This document shows, piece after piece, positions 44,765 to 54,314 of a stretch of DNA of 64,000 nucleotides. This DNA comes from Vibrio superstes (GTDB lineage Bacteria > Pseudomonadota > Gammaproteobacteria > Enterobacterales > Vibrionaceae). Each line of letters starts with the position of its first letter. The stretch's first letter is position 1. The stretch lies in contig NZ_BCUR01000001.1 of the NCBI RefSeq assembly GCF_003569005.1, positions 1,369,893 through 1,433,892 on the forward strand, written 5' to 3'. Made by a program: the position numbers and the translations under genes. The notes beneath the pieces were generated by a model. That model was not told the origin of the DNA, did not search any database, and saw nothing but the letters and a program-made list of their open reading frames with translations.

Positions 44765-45507
44765 TAACTTAATATCTGCTTGAGGAAAGAGCGTGTCCTC
44801 TCATGTTGAGGATTTTCAAACAGTGCTTCAGGTGTATTAGATTCCACTATCTGCCCCTCATCCATGAAGATAACTCGATCGGCGACTTGTTTTGCAAACC
44901 CCATTTCGTGGGTGACGCAAACCATAGTAATCCCTTCCTTTGCAAGCTCAACCATCACATCGAGAACCTCATTGATCATCTCAGGATCAAGGGCTGACGT
45001 GGGCTCATCAAATAATAATAGCTCGGGCTTCATACACAAAGAGCGCGCAATAGCGACTCGTTGTTGCTGACCACCTGAAAGCTGCACAGGGTATTTGTAA
45101 GCCTGCTCTTGAATATGTACTCGCTCCAAATAGTGCATCGCGATTTCTTCAGCTTCTTGCTTACTCTTTTTTAGCGTGCGTATTGGCGCTAGTGTGAGGT
45201 TTTCTAGAACGGTTAGGTGTGGGAATAGGTGGAAGTGTTGGAAAACCATCCCCACCTTGCCTGGATTTTTAAACTGACAGGGTAATGCATGGTCGAGCAC
45301 TGTAAGCTCACCATTATCAAAAGGCTCTAGTTGATTGATGCAGCGAATCAGGGTTGATTTGCCAGAGCCAGACGGGCCACAGACAACAACAATCTCACCT
45401 TTATGGATAGATAAATCGATGTCTTTTAGAGCGTGAAAGCCGCCATACCACTTGTTAAGCGATTGAAACTTAACCATTCCTTGTTGATTGTTCAAACTTT
45501 TATTCAT
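44761..45507 (-). CDS. Polar amino-acid ABC transporter ATPase
   Basis: 248 residues. Walker [10 protein letters not shown], signature [15 protein letters not shown], Walker [13 protein letters not shown] and the switch His (VTHEMGFAK) are all present. It is the first gene of the minus-strand operon ATPase, permease, binding protein, permease. Energy for import comes from this subunit. Confidence 0.95.
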   Translation of the reverse strand: MNKSLNNQQGMVKFQSLNKWYGGFHALKDIDLSIHKGEIVVVCGPSGSGKSTLIRCINQLEPFDNGELTVLDHALPCQFKNPGKVGMVFQHFHLFPHLTVLENLTLAPIRTLKKSKQEAEEIAMHYLERVHIQEQAYKYPVQLSGGQQQRVAIARSLCMKPELLLFDEPTSALDPEMINEVLDVMVELAKEGITMVCVTHEMGFAKQVADRVIFMDEGQIVESNTPEALFENPQHERTRSFLKQILSY

Positions 45508-45609
45508 TGATAGTGCATGTACAAATTACCTTATCAATTTAGACACTCCAATGCACATGAATTTGGTGATATTCACAACGTTCAAAAGGGTTTAATCAGA
45601 ATCCAGAAA

Positions 45610-46548
45610 TTATACGATCTCTAAAACCGATTTTTTGAATAATTCATAGAACCATTGATGGGCTGGGCTTGTTTCGTGCCGACTATGGTAAATAAGGAAC
45701 ATGGGTACATGGTACTTGGCGTGTTCTTTCAACGAATATATCTCTACAAATTCTTCATTGAAGTTAGCCATATTCTTTAATCCGTTGGAGCCAAACAGAA
45801 CAGCGTTAGTCGTTCGAGTGATCTCAAGCAAGGTCAGCGTTTGCGAGCTTCTTAACTTTGGTTTGTCTTGTGTTTGCAATAGGTCTTGGTAGATCTGAGT
45901 AATGGGAGAACGGAAAGAGAGTAGTCTGTCATCTTCAATGGTCATACCGATCAGCGAGTAATTGAGAATCTCAGCTATGTCTGGGTTCTTTATCTTGGTT
46001 AATGGGTGATTCTTTTTCACATACAGAACAGGGTAAAGACTACCCAATTTCTCGGAGCGATACTTAGGGTCGTGAGTAGGCTCATAATGGATAGCAAAGT
46101 CTAGTTTATTGGCATCAAGCAACTGAAAGGGGTTGGCCTTTGTGGGAGTCTCTTCAATTGCGGAAAATGGTGCATGCTGAGATAAATGTGCATAAAGCTT
46201 AGGTATTAAAGTTGAACCCATGAAGGTGGGTAGTGATAGTGAGAAAGTGTCATCACACAACAAAGGATCAAACTCATCGGTATCAAATAACTGCTGTAAA
46301 GATGGCAGAATTTTGTTCAACTCTTTTTCTAACTCTAGAGCCTTACGAGTGGGGATTAAACCCTTGGCGGTTCGTGTAAATAACGGGTCATCAAAGGTTT
46401 CTCGTAAGCGCTTTAAAGAGCGACTTACCGCCGATTGAGTAAGGTAGATCTCTTCGGCAACACGTGACACATTCCTTTCTTTGAGTAGTAAATCCAGAAT
46501 AACGAGTAGATTGAGATCGACTCTGGAAAGAGACTTTAACTTTTCCAT
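45610..46548 (-). CDS. LysR-family transcriptional regulator
   Basis: 312 residues. The winged helix (LLVILDLLLKERNVSRVAEE, then TQSAVSRSLKRLR) and an effector-binding domain are clear. It is divergent from the DUF1254 gene, with a perfect 9-bp inverted repeat in the space between. It could also influence the amino-acid operon 100 bases downstream, but the divergent gene is the likelier target. Confidence 0.9.
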   Translation of the reverse strand: MEKLKSLSRVDLNLLVILDLLLKERNVSRVAEEIYLTQSAVSRSLKRLRETFDDPLFTRTAKGLIPTRKALELEKELNKILPSLQQLFDTDEFDPLLCDDTFSLSLPTFMGSTLIPKLYAHLSQHAPFSAIEETPTKANPFQLLDANKLDFAIHYEPTHDPKYRSEKLGSLYPVLYVKKNHPLTKIKNPDIAEILNYSLIGMTIEDDRLLSFRSPITQIYQDLLQTQDKPKLRSSQTLTLLEITRTTNAVLFGSNGLKNMANFNEEFVEIYSLKEHAKYHVPMFLIYHSRHETSPAHQWFYELFKKSVLEIV

Positions 46549-46617
46549 AGTATTATCACTTTAAATCATAACTATACTTGATTATTAGTAATTGGACGCA
46601 AATTGCAAGCTTGAATA

Positions 46618-46647
46618 TGATTACTTCATACAGTTAATAAGTAATCA
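46618..46647. promoter_or_regulatory. Perfect 9-bp inverted repeat before the DUF1254 gene
   Basis: TGATTACTT (46618-46626) and AAGTAATCA (46639-46647), spacer 12, end 15 bases before the start at 46663. A likely binding site for the divergently encoded LysR protein or a hairpin around the ribosome site. Confidence 0.6.
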
Positions 46648-46662
46648 ATTGAGGGTTAAGAT

Positions 46663-48156
46663 ATGAATAAGATAATGAAAGCGATGATGCTTGCGACGAC
46701 TGGGCTCACGGTAGCTTCAATGGCATCAGCTGCCACTTATGAAGCAAAAGTACCAGCGAGTATCATTACACCATCTCAAGTTGAGTCTGAATACTTGGGC
46801 GAGTTAAGCTACACCGATGGTGCTCCGAGTGCAGAGACAACACTTAAGGCAAATCGATTTGTAGATGTTGCGGATGCGGTTCGTGTGTTTCTTTCTGGCA
46901 TACCTGTTGCCTCGATTCAGGGCCTATTAGCAGGGCATGAAAGTGTAGGGATGGTGCCTAACCAAACTATTGCTATTTCTGAACAGATGTTAAATGCGAA
47001 AAGTTTATGGCTAACAGCAAATACCACTACACCCTATGTGACCACTGAGATTGACGTTAAAAATGGCCCAGTTGTACTAGAAGTAGGTTCGCCTATTCTA
47101 GGCTTGCTAGATAATGCGGCATTTAAGTTTGTATCTCGCGTTGGTGTGACTCACCCACAAGATCAGGGTAAAGGTGGAAAATACTTTATCTACCACAGTT
47201 CTTACACAGGAGAAATTCCAGACGGCATGATTCCAGTGGAAACTGATGGTTACCAGCATTGGTTACTAGTACGCATTATTACTACTCCAGCAAATGTTGA
47301 AGCGGACATTCAAAAGCTAAAAGACACGATGAAACTCTACCCTTATGGTTCTGAGCCTAAAACCGAGTTCATGAATATTTCGGGAGTTCAATACAATACC
47401 GTTCACGCTATGGATGAGACTTTCTACGATGAGATCAACACACTTATTCAGTATGAGCCAATCGAGGTTTTTGATAGTGAATGGTTGTCTTTAGCAAAAC
47501 GTGTAGGTATCGAGAAGGGACAAGAGTTTGAGCCTAACCAATATCAGCAAGAAGTATTCAAAGAAGCGGCGAAGATAGCGACTGCGGAAGCTCGGTCTTA
47601 TTACTATGCGCCAACTAAAGAGCAGATGGTGTACGACGATCGCAATTGGTTTACGCCATTAGTTTCAGGTCATGAGTTTAAAGATGAAAATGGGGTTGTA
47701 GATGCAGAAATGCGCGCAACGTTCCATTTCATGGCAACAGGCATCACACCCGATATGGTGGCATCAACTCCAGGACAAGGTTCGGACTATTTGCTAGCGA
47801 CAATTGATAGTGAAGGACAAGTTTTGAATGGTGACAAACATTACACTGTAACTTTACCGGCAAATGCACCCGCCACGAAATTCTGGTCATTCATGATTTA
47901 TGATAACCAGACTCGCTCTATGTTAGAGACAGATCAAGTGAAGGCGGGTATTGATGGATTAACGGAAAGCGTTAAGAAGAACGAGGATGGCTCAATCACT
48001 ATACACTTTGCCCCAGAAGCACCAAAAGGTGCAGAAGGTAATTGGGTTCAAACGTCGCCTGGTAAAGGGTTCAACCTTATTTTCCGTATGTATGGCCCGA
48101 CTGAAGCTTGGTTTGATAAGTCATGGAAGCCAACAGACGTAACCTTGATTAAGTAG
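46663..48156 (+). CDS. DUF1254/DUF1214 secreted protein
   Basis: 497 residues with signal peptide (cleavage near ASAAT). The two domains DUF1254 (about 60-200, SIQGLLAGHESVG region) and DUF1214 (about 370-480, ATKFWSFMIYDNQTRSML) are always found together in this family. No catalytic residue can be named with confidence. The regulator is probably the divergent LysR. It has its own terminator. Confidence 0.88.
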   Translation: MNKIMKAMMLATTGLTVASMASAATYEAKVPASIITPSQVESEYLGELSYTDGAPSAETTLKANRFVDVADAVRVFLSGIPVASIQGLLAGHESVGMVPNQTIAISEQMLNAKSLWLTANTTTPYVTTEIDVKNGPVVLEVGSPILGLLDNAAFKFVSRVGVTHPQDQGKGGKYFIYHSSYTGEIPDGMIPVETDGYQHWLLVRIITTPANVEADIQKLKDTMKLYPYGSEPKTEFMNISGVQYNTVHAMDETFYDEINTLIQYEPIEVFDSEWLSLAKRVGIEKGQEFEPNQYQQEVFKEAAKIATAEARSYYYAPTKEQMVYDDRNWFTPLVSGHEFKDENGVVDAEMRATFHFMATGITPDMVASTPGQGSDYLLATIDSEGQVLNGDKHYTVTLPANAPATKFWSFMIYDNQTRSMLETDQVKAGIDGLTESVKKNEDGSITIHFAPEAPKGAEGNWVQTSPGKGFNLIFRMYGPTEAWFDKSWKPTDVTLIK

Positions 48157-48182
48157 ACTACTTAGCTATTCAAATTGAAACT

Positions 48183-48216
48183 AAAGGCTCTAACGAAAGT
48201 TAGGGCCTTTGTGTTT
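48183..48216 (+). terminator. Rho-independent terminator of the DUF1254 gene
   Basis: AAAGGCTCTAAC (48183-48194) with GTTAGGGCCTTT (48199-48210), GAAA tetraloop, one G-T pair, followed by GTGTTTTG. Confidence 0.8.
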
Positions 48217-48304
48217 TGTAGGATTGCATACGTCATCATCGATTAACGATATTTAGGTGTAACAATTACATTACCTCTTTTCGCAAAATGAAGAGGGGGA
48301 CAGT

Positions 48305-50008
48305 GTGGTGAAATTAACGCAGTGGATCGCACTTCTGTTTGCGACGCTTCCTCTATCTGTTTACAGTGCCACGTCAAGTAAAATCACCATCTCTGGCTTA
48401 CCAGAGTCTTTAGAGACAAACCTGACTTATCATTTAGATTCACTAGATAGTGAGTCGATGACAAGAATGGGCAATGTAAAACTGACTAAAATCGTTAGTG
48501 AGGCGCTCAATCCATTTGGTTACTATCATCCCGCAGCTGAATTGACACGTGTTGATGATAAGGAGATCAAACTGCAGGTGTCCCTTGGCCCTGTAACTAT
48601 CATCAAAGAGCAGGATATTGTTATATCCGGCGAAGCAGCCAATGACTCTGAACTCTCTAAGATAGTGGAACAAAGTAAACTTAATCCGGGGCGTGTCTTG
48701 CACCATCAAGAGTACGATAACCTCAAGAGCAAGATTCAATCTTTTGCTTTGAGCCGCGGTTATCTGGACGGTCAATTCACCGAGGCACGTTTAGAAGTCA
48801 TTCCTAGTAGCAATGAAGCTAATATTCGTATTCATTTCAATAGTGGCGATCAGTATTACTTTGGTGATACCCGTATTTCGAACAGTCAAATAGAAGCCGA
48901 ACGGCTGATTGGTCTTAAAGACTTTGAGCGGGGGGATCCCTTTGATGTGGTGAAGCTCAGTGAGTACCAAGTCTCCCTTTCTGAAACGGGATGGTTTAGC
49001 GCCATTGATGTCCACCCTGATTATGTGGCAACAGCAGACCTAGAGGTGCCAGTAGAGGTTAATGTTGCTCCCCGTTCGAAGAATGTTGTTGAAGTAGGTG
49101 GTGGTTATTCGTCGGATGTCGGTATTAGAGGATCGCTAAACTGGATTCAACCTTGGTATAACTCGCGTGGTCACAGCTTTCAAAGCGCTGTCAGTGTATC
49201 AGTGCCTGAACAATCCTTGTTGTTAGGCTATAAAATCCCAACAAGGGATATATTAAACGATTACTACGGGATTAAGTTTGAGACTAAGCACGTCGATTAC
49301 TTAAACACCTTGAGCCTTTCAAGCGATCTGACCTTTGAGAAGCATTGGAGGCTAGATAATGACTGGCAAAGTACCGTGTTTGTGAAGTTCCTCTACGAAG
49401 ATTATCAACAGGCAACGGATGAGGGTTTGTCGAAACTCCTGATACCCGGAATCTCATTCTCTTATATCGATAAACATCAACAACAAAAGCAGGTACAGCA
49501 TAAGCATATATATTCGATGGAGTATTCGGATTCACATCTTATCTCAGACACTCAGATATTGCGTCTTACTGGTGAAAGCGCGCTTTCTTGGAAAATTACT
49601 GACTCTCAGAGGCTGAACTTTAGGGTGAACATGGGGGCCAACATCTCGGATTCCTTGTCTGATATACCTTCATCTTTACGTTTCTTTGCTGGTGGCGATG
49701 GAAGTTTACGTGGCTATGACTATGAATCTATCTCTCCAGTGAACGAAGATGGAGAATTAAAAGGGGCGCCCTATATGCTGACTACGGGTGTTGAATATCA
49801 ACATCGTATATTTGATGCATTTTGGATAGGTGGCTTTGTTGATGTGGGTGATGCTTTTGAATCTCGATTTGAACCAAAGGTTGGTACAGGCTTGAGTGTT
49901 ATTTGGGATTCTGGCTATGTCCCGATTAAGTTAGACGTCGCTCATGGCTTGGATGCAGATGAGGGTGATCAATGGAAGATTTACTTGTCCTTAGGTGCTC
50001 AATTCTAG
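48305..50008 (+). CDS. TamA-like BamA/TamA superfamily outer-membrane protein
   Basis: 567 residues starting at GTG 48305 or 48308, with AGAGGGGG upstream. After a signal peptide it has three POTRA-type domains (about 25-265) and a 16-strand barrel. The strand-13 region motif RFFAGGDGSLRGYDY carries the VRGF/Y-like signature, and it ends in Phe. This is the length and layout of TamA, the partner of TamB in outer-membrane protein assembly. The next gene is on the opposite strand and is unrelated, so tamB is not adjacent. It may be a second, orphan TamA. Confidence 0.9.
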   Translation: MVKLTQWIALLFATLPLSVYSATSSKITISGLPESLETNLTYHLDSLDSESMTRMGNVKLTKIVSEALNPFGYYHPAAELTRVDDKEIKLQVSLGPVTIIKEQDIVISGEAANDSELSKIVEQSKLNPGRVLHHQEYDNLKSKIQSFALSRGYLDGQFTEARLEVIPSSNEANIRIHFNSGDQYYFGDTRISNSQIEAERLIGLKDFERGDPFDVVKLSEYQVSLSETGWFSAIDVHPDYVATADLEVPVEVNVAPRSKNVVEVGGGYSSDVGIRGSLNWIQPWYNSRGHSFQSAVSVSVPEQSLLLGYKIPTRDILNDYYGIKFETKHVDYLNTLSLSSDLTFEKHWRLDNDWQSTVFVKFLYEDYQQATDEGLSKLLIPGISFSYIDKHQQQKQVQHKHIYSMEYSDSHLISDTQILRLTGESALSWKITDSQRLNFRVNMGANISDSLSDIPSSLRFFAGGDGSLRGYDYESISPVNEDGELKGAPYMLTTGVEYQHRIFDAFWIGGFVDVGDAFESRFEPKVGTGLSVIWDSGYVPIKLDVAHGLDADEGDQWKIYLSLGAQF

Positions 50009-50037
50009 GAATCATAGGCAATATGGAATGATGAGCA

Positions 50038-51192
50038 TTAAGATACAGATGAGCGCTTGAGGATCTTAAAGCCTGCACACTGGTTAAATTTAGCAAAACT
50101 GGCAAGCTCTTTGGCTAAATCCTCTTCAAACGCACTGTCGTTCTTCAGTGTTTTTTCGATATAAAGATGAGTGACATGCAGGGTTTTTGTGGGTTTATCT
50201 ACTCGGCAATCAGCACGAGCAATCAGTTGTCCATCCCAAACGATAGGTAAGCAAAAATATCCATACTTCCGCTTGTTAGCGGGGACGTAACATTCTAATT
50301 GATAGTGGTAGTCAAACAATTGGCTGATGCGCTTTCGTTGGATCAATACATTATCGAACGGAGAAAGAATATGCGCTTTTTGACGAGAGAGCTTGGAGTT
50401 GAGTAATTGTGTGGCATCAGATACAGCAAACCATTGCTGAGAACCAACCTTAAATTCTTCTATTTTATTGAGTTCAAGTAATTCATTTAAGGCCTGTTGC
50501 ACCAAGGGTTTTGTTCCTTTAAGCAAGTAGGTCATCTCGGTGAGGGAGCCAATGCCGTGCGCGGTGAGGTAATTCAGTACCAAAAAGCGTCCATACTCGT
50601 CTTGGCTAGGTATTGTGGTGTCTATGCCATCGGGTAGCACATTCTCAGTGAGGTCATAGACCTTATGAAAACTCCTCCGCTCAGTGATCATGAGATCACC
50701 CTGCATGTACAACAGCTCTAACGCTTGCTTGGTGGGTTTACTTTCCCAACCGGTTCGTTTTAATACCTGAGAATCGAAATCTTTGGCCATTAATGGCCCT
50801 TCCTCTGTAATTTTCGATAGCACGTTGTTCATCAGTTTTTGGTCTTTCTTAAACCAATGGCTTTGTTGGCCAGACCTAAATGTGTGTTTACGAGGCAAGG
50901 TAAAGCGGTAGTTCTTCATTGGAATATAAGATGCGGCGTGGGACCAATACTCAAAGAGGTCTTTTTTTGCTACTAGCTCATCTAGAAAGTGAGGCTGATA
51001 ATGGGCATTGCGGCTCCAAAGCACGTGGTGATGTGCTCGTTGTACCACAGAAATCGTATCTATTTGCACGTACCCTATTTTTTCAATTGATCTCAATGTG
51101 TGTGCCTGCGGATTACTCGGCGATGCGTTAATACATAGCCCTTGAGAGAGTAACGCAATTTTTTGAGCTTCTTGTCGAGATAGAAAGTTCAT
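50038..51192 (-). CDS. YcaQ-like winged-helix DNA glycosylase
   Basis: 384 residues of the HTH_42 family. The catalytic QxD motif of YcaQ/AlkX appears as GYVQIDTISVVQRAHHHVL with Q-I-D in place, and tandem winged-helix segments follow. YcaQ excises alkylated bases and unhooks interstrand cross-links; related AlkZ protects antibiotic producers. No biosynthetic genes are nearby, so this is more likely the housekeeping form. Confidence 0.88.
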   Translation of the reverse strand: MNFLSRQEAQKIALLSQGLCINASPSNPQAHTLRSIEKIGYVQIDTISVVQRAHHHVLWSRNAHYQPHFLDELVAKKDLFEYWSHAASYIPMKNYRFTLPRKHTFRSGQQSHWFKKDQKLMNNVLSKITEEGPLMAKDFDSQVLKRTGWESKPTKQALELLYMQGDLMITERRSFHKVYDLTENVLPDGIDTTIPSQDEYGRFLVLNYLTAHGIGSLTEMTYLLKGTKPLVQQALNELLELNKIEEFKVGSQQWFAVSDATQLLNSKLSRQKAHILSPFDNVLIQRKRISQLFDYHYQLECYVPANKRKYGYFCLPIVWDGQLIARADCRVDKPTKTLHVTHLYIEKTLKNDSAFEEDLAKELASFAKFNQCAGFKILKRSSVS

Positions 51193-51261
51193 AGGTGTAC
51201 GGCTATTCTACAATGGTTCGAATGGTATTGAGTATAAACGGGTATCCCTCTTGATGATGGC

Positions 51262-51705
51262 TTAACGAATGTCAGTGATCACTCGACCATCTTCGAGCTT
51301 TTCTCCTAGCTCAGCACTATCTAGCATTTGTCCAAGTGGTGATTGCGGGGTGATCACGACTACGTCATGCTCAAGTTTATATCCACCACAGATTGGCAGA
51401 AACCAGCAGGTCATACGGTTATCAATGGTGACTAATGCACCAAGGTCGATGTCGTCGTCTTCCCCGAAATCGCGCAATACCATAGAGTTTAAGCGATTGA
51501 TCATTGCATCACAGTCTGCCACGCGTTGTGATTGACCATGTGCTAGATAGGCAGCCTCTAACGCTACGGTATCATATTGGGTTTCTGCAACGCTTTGCTC
51601 ATGTGTAGCGTCATCGTGCGCACTATCAGCAGCGTGCAGGGCATTGTTGCGCTGAGTCTTTAGGATTTGTATTAGGTTTTGTCGCAACAGCTCTTTGTCG
51701 ATCAT
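51262..51705 (-). CDS. GreA/GreB-family transcription factor homologue
   Basis: 147 residues with N-terminal coiled coil (many helix-formers) and C-terminal FKBP-like domain typical of Gre factors (DIDLGALVTIDN; ITPQSPLGQMLDSAELGEKL as separate motifs). It is slightly shorter than GreA and the coiled-coil tip is not clearly acidic, so it may bind RNA polymerase without cleavage stimulation. It follows the 32-residue membrane peptide by 5 bases. Confidence 0.8.
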   Translation of the reverse strand: MIDKELLRQNLIQILKTQRNNALHAADSAHDDATHEQSVAETQYDTVALEAAYLAHGQSQRVADCDAMINRLNSMVLRDFGEDDDIDLGALVTIDNRMTCWFLPICGGYKLEHDVVVITPQSPLGQMLDSAELGEKLEDGRVITDIR

Positions 51706-51710
51706 GATGC

Positions 51711-51809
51711 TCAGTCTTTGCTTAAAACCCTATGGTATCGAACTCTAAGCAATAGTGCGATGCCGATAACCAGTGAGTAGATAAGTACTTTTGTCAGTTT
51801 TGAATCCAT
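51711..51809 (-). CDS. 32-residue single-membrane-helix peptide
   Basis: An ATG at 51809 opens 32 codons: MDSKLTKVLIYSLVIGIALL then LRVRYHRVLSKD. A 16-residue hydrophobic stretch with a basic C-terminal end suggests a tail-inside small membrane protein. It starts 2 bases after the barrel stop (51812) and ends 5 bases before the GreAB-like start, an arrangement typical of coupled genes. The ribosome site is weak, so it probably depends on readthrough from the barrel gene. Confidence 0.5.
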   Translation of the reverse strand: MDSKLTKVLIYSLVIGIALLLRVRYHRVLSKD

Positions 51810-51811
51810 GC

Positions 51812-52666
51812 TCAAAAACGATACGCCATTTTAAGCATGGGCCCAAAGAAACTATAGTCGACCTTAAGGCTTGTATGCTCGGCTTCGTAGCCTACGCCAA
51901 GGTCATAGTAGTTAAAGGATGCACTAACACTAAAGTTGTCAGTGACATAGTAGCGAGCTGTCATTTCTATCTCATACATCCAACCTGATACTTCCTCATA
52001 TTCCAAGTAAAAGGCGTGAACATGGCTTTTGAGCTCGATATTCTTGTGCACCCTATGCTCCACTAGAAACCCTAGATTGGGTAATGGTGCAGTGATGCCA
52101 CTATCAAACCCTTCGGAAATGAGAGCCCTATCTGACGCGTTATTTTGATGAGCTTCCACATCTATCTTTCCGTCCATGCCAAATTCTAATCGCGTGACAT
52201 GAAAACCCGCGAGAAAATGGATGTCTAGGTGGTCCGAATGAAAGAAACGATAACCGTATCCGAGGCGCATGATATCAATATTCAGGGTGGTTAATAGATC
52301 GGCTTCACCTCCAATGGTATAGATATGATCATCAACCTTTAGTTGAAACGGACGTGCGACATAATCTTGATACCCAGTACGGTGCAATCGGCGCCAATCG
52401 AGATAGATCTGGTGCTTCTCATTGATGCGATATTCTAGGTTTAAGTAGGGTAGGACATCGTCATGAGGCAGATTGAGCTCTGATTCAAAATTAAGGTCGA
52501 CATACTCTTGATGAAAAGGGTCATACACCTCTATATCGGTACTTGTTTTAGAGAAAAATGCACCAAGTTCAATCTCAAAGGAACCGGCATAGGCTAATGG
52601 AACAAATAAATTGATACTCAATAGCACGATACAACGGCTAGTAAACCAGCTGCTTCTCAAACCCAT
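51812..52666 (-). CDS. Outer-membrane beta-barrel protein
   Basis: 284 residues with signal peptide (LAYAG-SF) and beta strands ending in a terminal Phe (LKMAYRF). The pattern of long periodic strands and short loops suggests an 8-12-strand barrel. It lies 113 bases after the PLD lipoprotein gene on the same strand. It may be part of the lipid-handling cluster, but no substrate can be inferred from its sequence. Confidence 0.75.
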   Translation of the reverse strand: MGLRSSWFTSRCIVLLSINLFVPLAYAGSFEIELGAFFSKTSTDIEVYDPFHQEYVDLNFESELNLPHDDVLPYLNLEYRINEKHQIYLDWRRLHRTGYQDYVARPFQLKVDDHIYTIGGEADLLTTLNIDIMRLGYGYRFFHSDHLDIHFLAGFHVTRLEFGMDGKIDVEAHQNNASDRALISEGFDSGITAPLPNLGFLVEHRVHKNIELKSHVHAFYLEYEEVSGWMYEIEMTARYYVTDNFSVSASFNYYDLGVGYEAEHTSLKVDYSFFGPMLKMAYRF

Positions 52667-52779
52667 ATCCCCTACAACAACGAAAGCGACGGTCTAAACA
52701 CTGCTACGGGCAGTGCTTAATGATGGTAAGCAAGAGTGCGAACTGATTAAGTACGCACTCGCTATATGAGAGTGAAGTG

Positions 52780-54237
52780 TTAGAGCTCTGACTCGCTGTT
52801 CATCTTCCTAAACATCCAGTCGGTTGCCTTGTGCATCTTGCTGTAGTTCGGATTTTTGGTCGTGACGGTGTCAGCAGATTGCCAAACGGGTTTGTCTTCG
52901 GCATTCAGTGAAACCTGCCAATACAGTTCTTCTTTCTTGTTCAGCAAATAGTGTTCGATCTGCTTGGCAAACTCAGTACTGTGAATAAAAACACCGAACT
53001 CGATATTGAGGTTATCTGAACGAGGATCGAAGTTAGATGAACCTATGTAGGTCAGCTTACTATCCAAGATAAGGGTCTTATTGTGGTAATAAGTATCCGC
53101 ATGGTAGTAGTGGTCTTCGTTTATCGCATCGTCTTTGTATTCAAGAAGGTTGACGCCTTTTTTGAGCAGAGTAGTACGGTGTTTTTCGTAATAGGCAGGT
53201 ATAAAACCAGAGTCATTTGATGCCGATGAATTGGTGATCAGCGTGACCTTTGTATCCTTGTTAGTCAGCCTATCGATCGTTTTAAATTCACCATCGGATG
53301 GCACGACGTAAGGCGTTGAGATAATAGCGGTTTCTGCATTATCTAAGTATTCACTGATGGTTTGTTCTGCGCGAGTTCTGAAATAAGGTTTGTTATCGTG
53401 TAGCTTGTTTAGAGAATCAAACACAGGAGTCACCTGTACAGACAGGGCTTCTGGCTTTGAAAGTCTCGCGATACTGCGTTCGATGACGGCGATTGTTTCA
53501 GGGTTCTTGTTGCTTGCTTTGGCATAGGCCTTATCAAAGTTTTGGAATGCTTTGTTATCCTTGATTGAGATGAGATCATGGATGGGTGTGACGTATTCAC
53601 TCTCCCATAGCAACTCGTAGTTATCAGCGAAAGGCTCGATGATGTCTCCGCTAAATAGCGTATCCATGTCAAAGAAGTTAGCTTCTTTGCTAAATCCGAA
53701 GTATTCGTCACCAATGTTTCGACCACCTAAGATCATTGACTGATGATCGGCATTAAAATATTTCTCATGCAGGCGATTATCGAGTTGCTGCTGGTTACCG
53801 GCATAATCAAATACGCGTCCAAACCAGCCAATCTTTCGTGAATTGAATGGGTTGAAGATCTTGATCTGTATATTCTGGTGCTGATCGAGCTCTGCCAGCC
53901 ACTTTTCGTTGAATACCAATAAGTCATCAAGGGTCAGACGTACCTTTACACCTCTATCTGCCGCTTGTTTGAGCTCATCAAGAAGCATCAAGCCAAGGGT
54001 GTTTTTATCCCAAGAAAAATAGGTCATATCTATCGAGGTATTTGCATTGCGGACCAGATCAACGCGACGGGCAAACGCCTCATCAGCGGTAGGGATTAAA
54101 TACGCCTGTGCTTGGTAGTCATTGCTAACCCAGCTTGCTTCAAAGCTGTCTTCAACGACAGGGTAGGGTTGGGCACATCCTGTGACCAAAGCAATCAGCA
54201 CCAGTGTGCATGCCGTTTTGAATTTGCTAAGTGTCAT
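52780..54237 (-). CDS. PLD-superfamily lipoprotein (cardiolipin synthase ClsC-like)
   Basis: 485 residues from ATG 54237; 33 codons upstream are not part of the gene because the lipobox LVTGCAQP lies correctly behind this ATG. Two HKD motifs are present: HEKYFNAD (about residue 158) and HNKTLILD (about 390). The family includes E. coli YmdC/ClsC, which makes cardiolipin from phosphatidylglycerol and phosphatidylethanolamine, and also nucleases and other transferases. The lipobox places it in the periplasm, unlike cytoplasmic ClsC. It is next to a carboxylesterase-fold lipoprotein and a beta-barrel. Confidence 0.9.
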   Translation of the reverse strand: MTLSKFKTACTLVLIALVTGCAQPYPVVEDSFEASWVSNDYQAQAYLIPTADEAFARRVDLVRNANTSIDMTYFSWDKNTLGLMLLDELKQAADRGVKVRLTLDDLLVFNEKWLAELDQHQNIQIKIFNPFNSRKIGWFGRVFDYAGNQQQLDNRLHEKYFNADHQSMILGGRNIGDEYFGFSKEANFFDMDTLFSGDIIEPFADNYELLWESEYVTPIHDLISIKDNKAFQNFDKAYAKASNKNPETIAVIERSIARLSKPEALSVQVTPVFDSLNKLHDNKPYFRTRAEQTISEYLDNAETAIISTPYVVPSDGEFKTIDRLTNKDTKVTLITNSSASNDSGFIPAYYEKHRTTLLKKGVNLLEYKDDAINEDHYYHADTYYHNKTLILDSKLTYIGSSNFDPRSDNLNIEFGVFIHSTEFAKQIEHYLLNKKEELYWQVSLNAEDKPVWQSADTVTTKNPNYSKMHKATDWMFRKMNSESEL

Positions 54238-54270
54238 AATTAACCTTGATTCATCGTGTTTAGACATAGA

Positions 54271-54292
54271 AACGGCCAGCAAGCTGGCCGTT
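54271..54292 (-). terminator. Hairpin between esterase-like and PLD genes
   Basis: AACGGCCAGC and GCTGGCCGTT form a 10-bp perfect inverted repeat (54271-54280 with 54283-54292). The minus-strand tail TCTATGTC has no T tract, so it may attenuate rather than end transcription between the two genes. Confidence 0.55.
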
Positions 54293-54314
54293 ACAATAGG
54301 ATGTAGGAGAGAAT

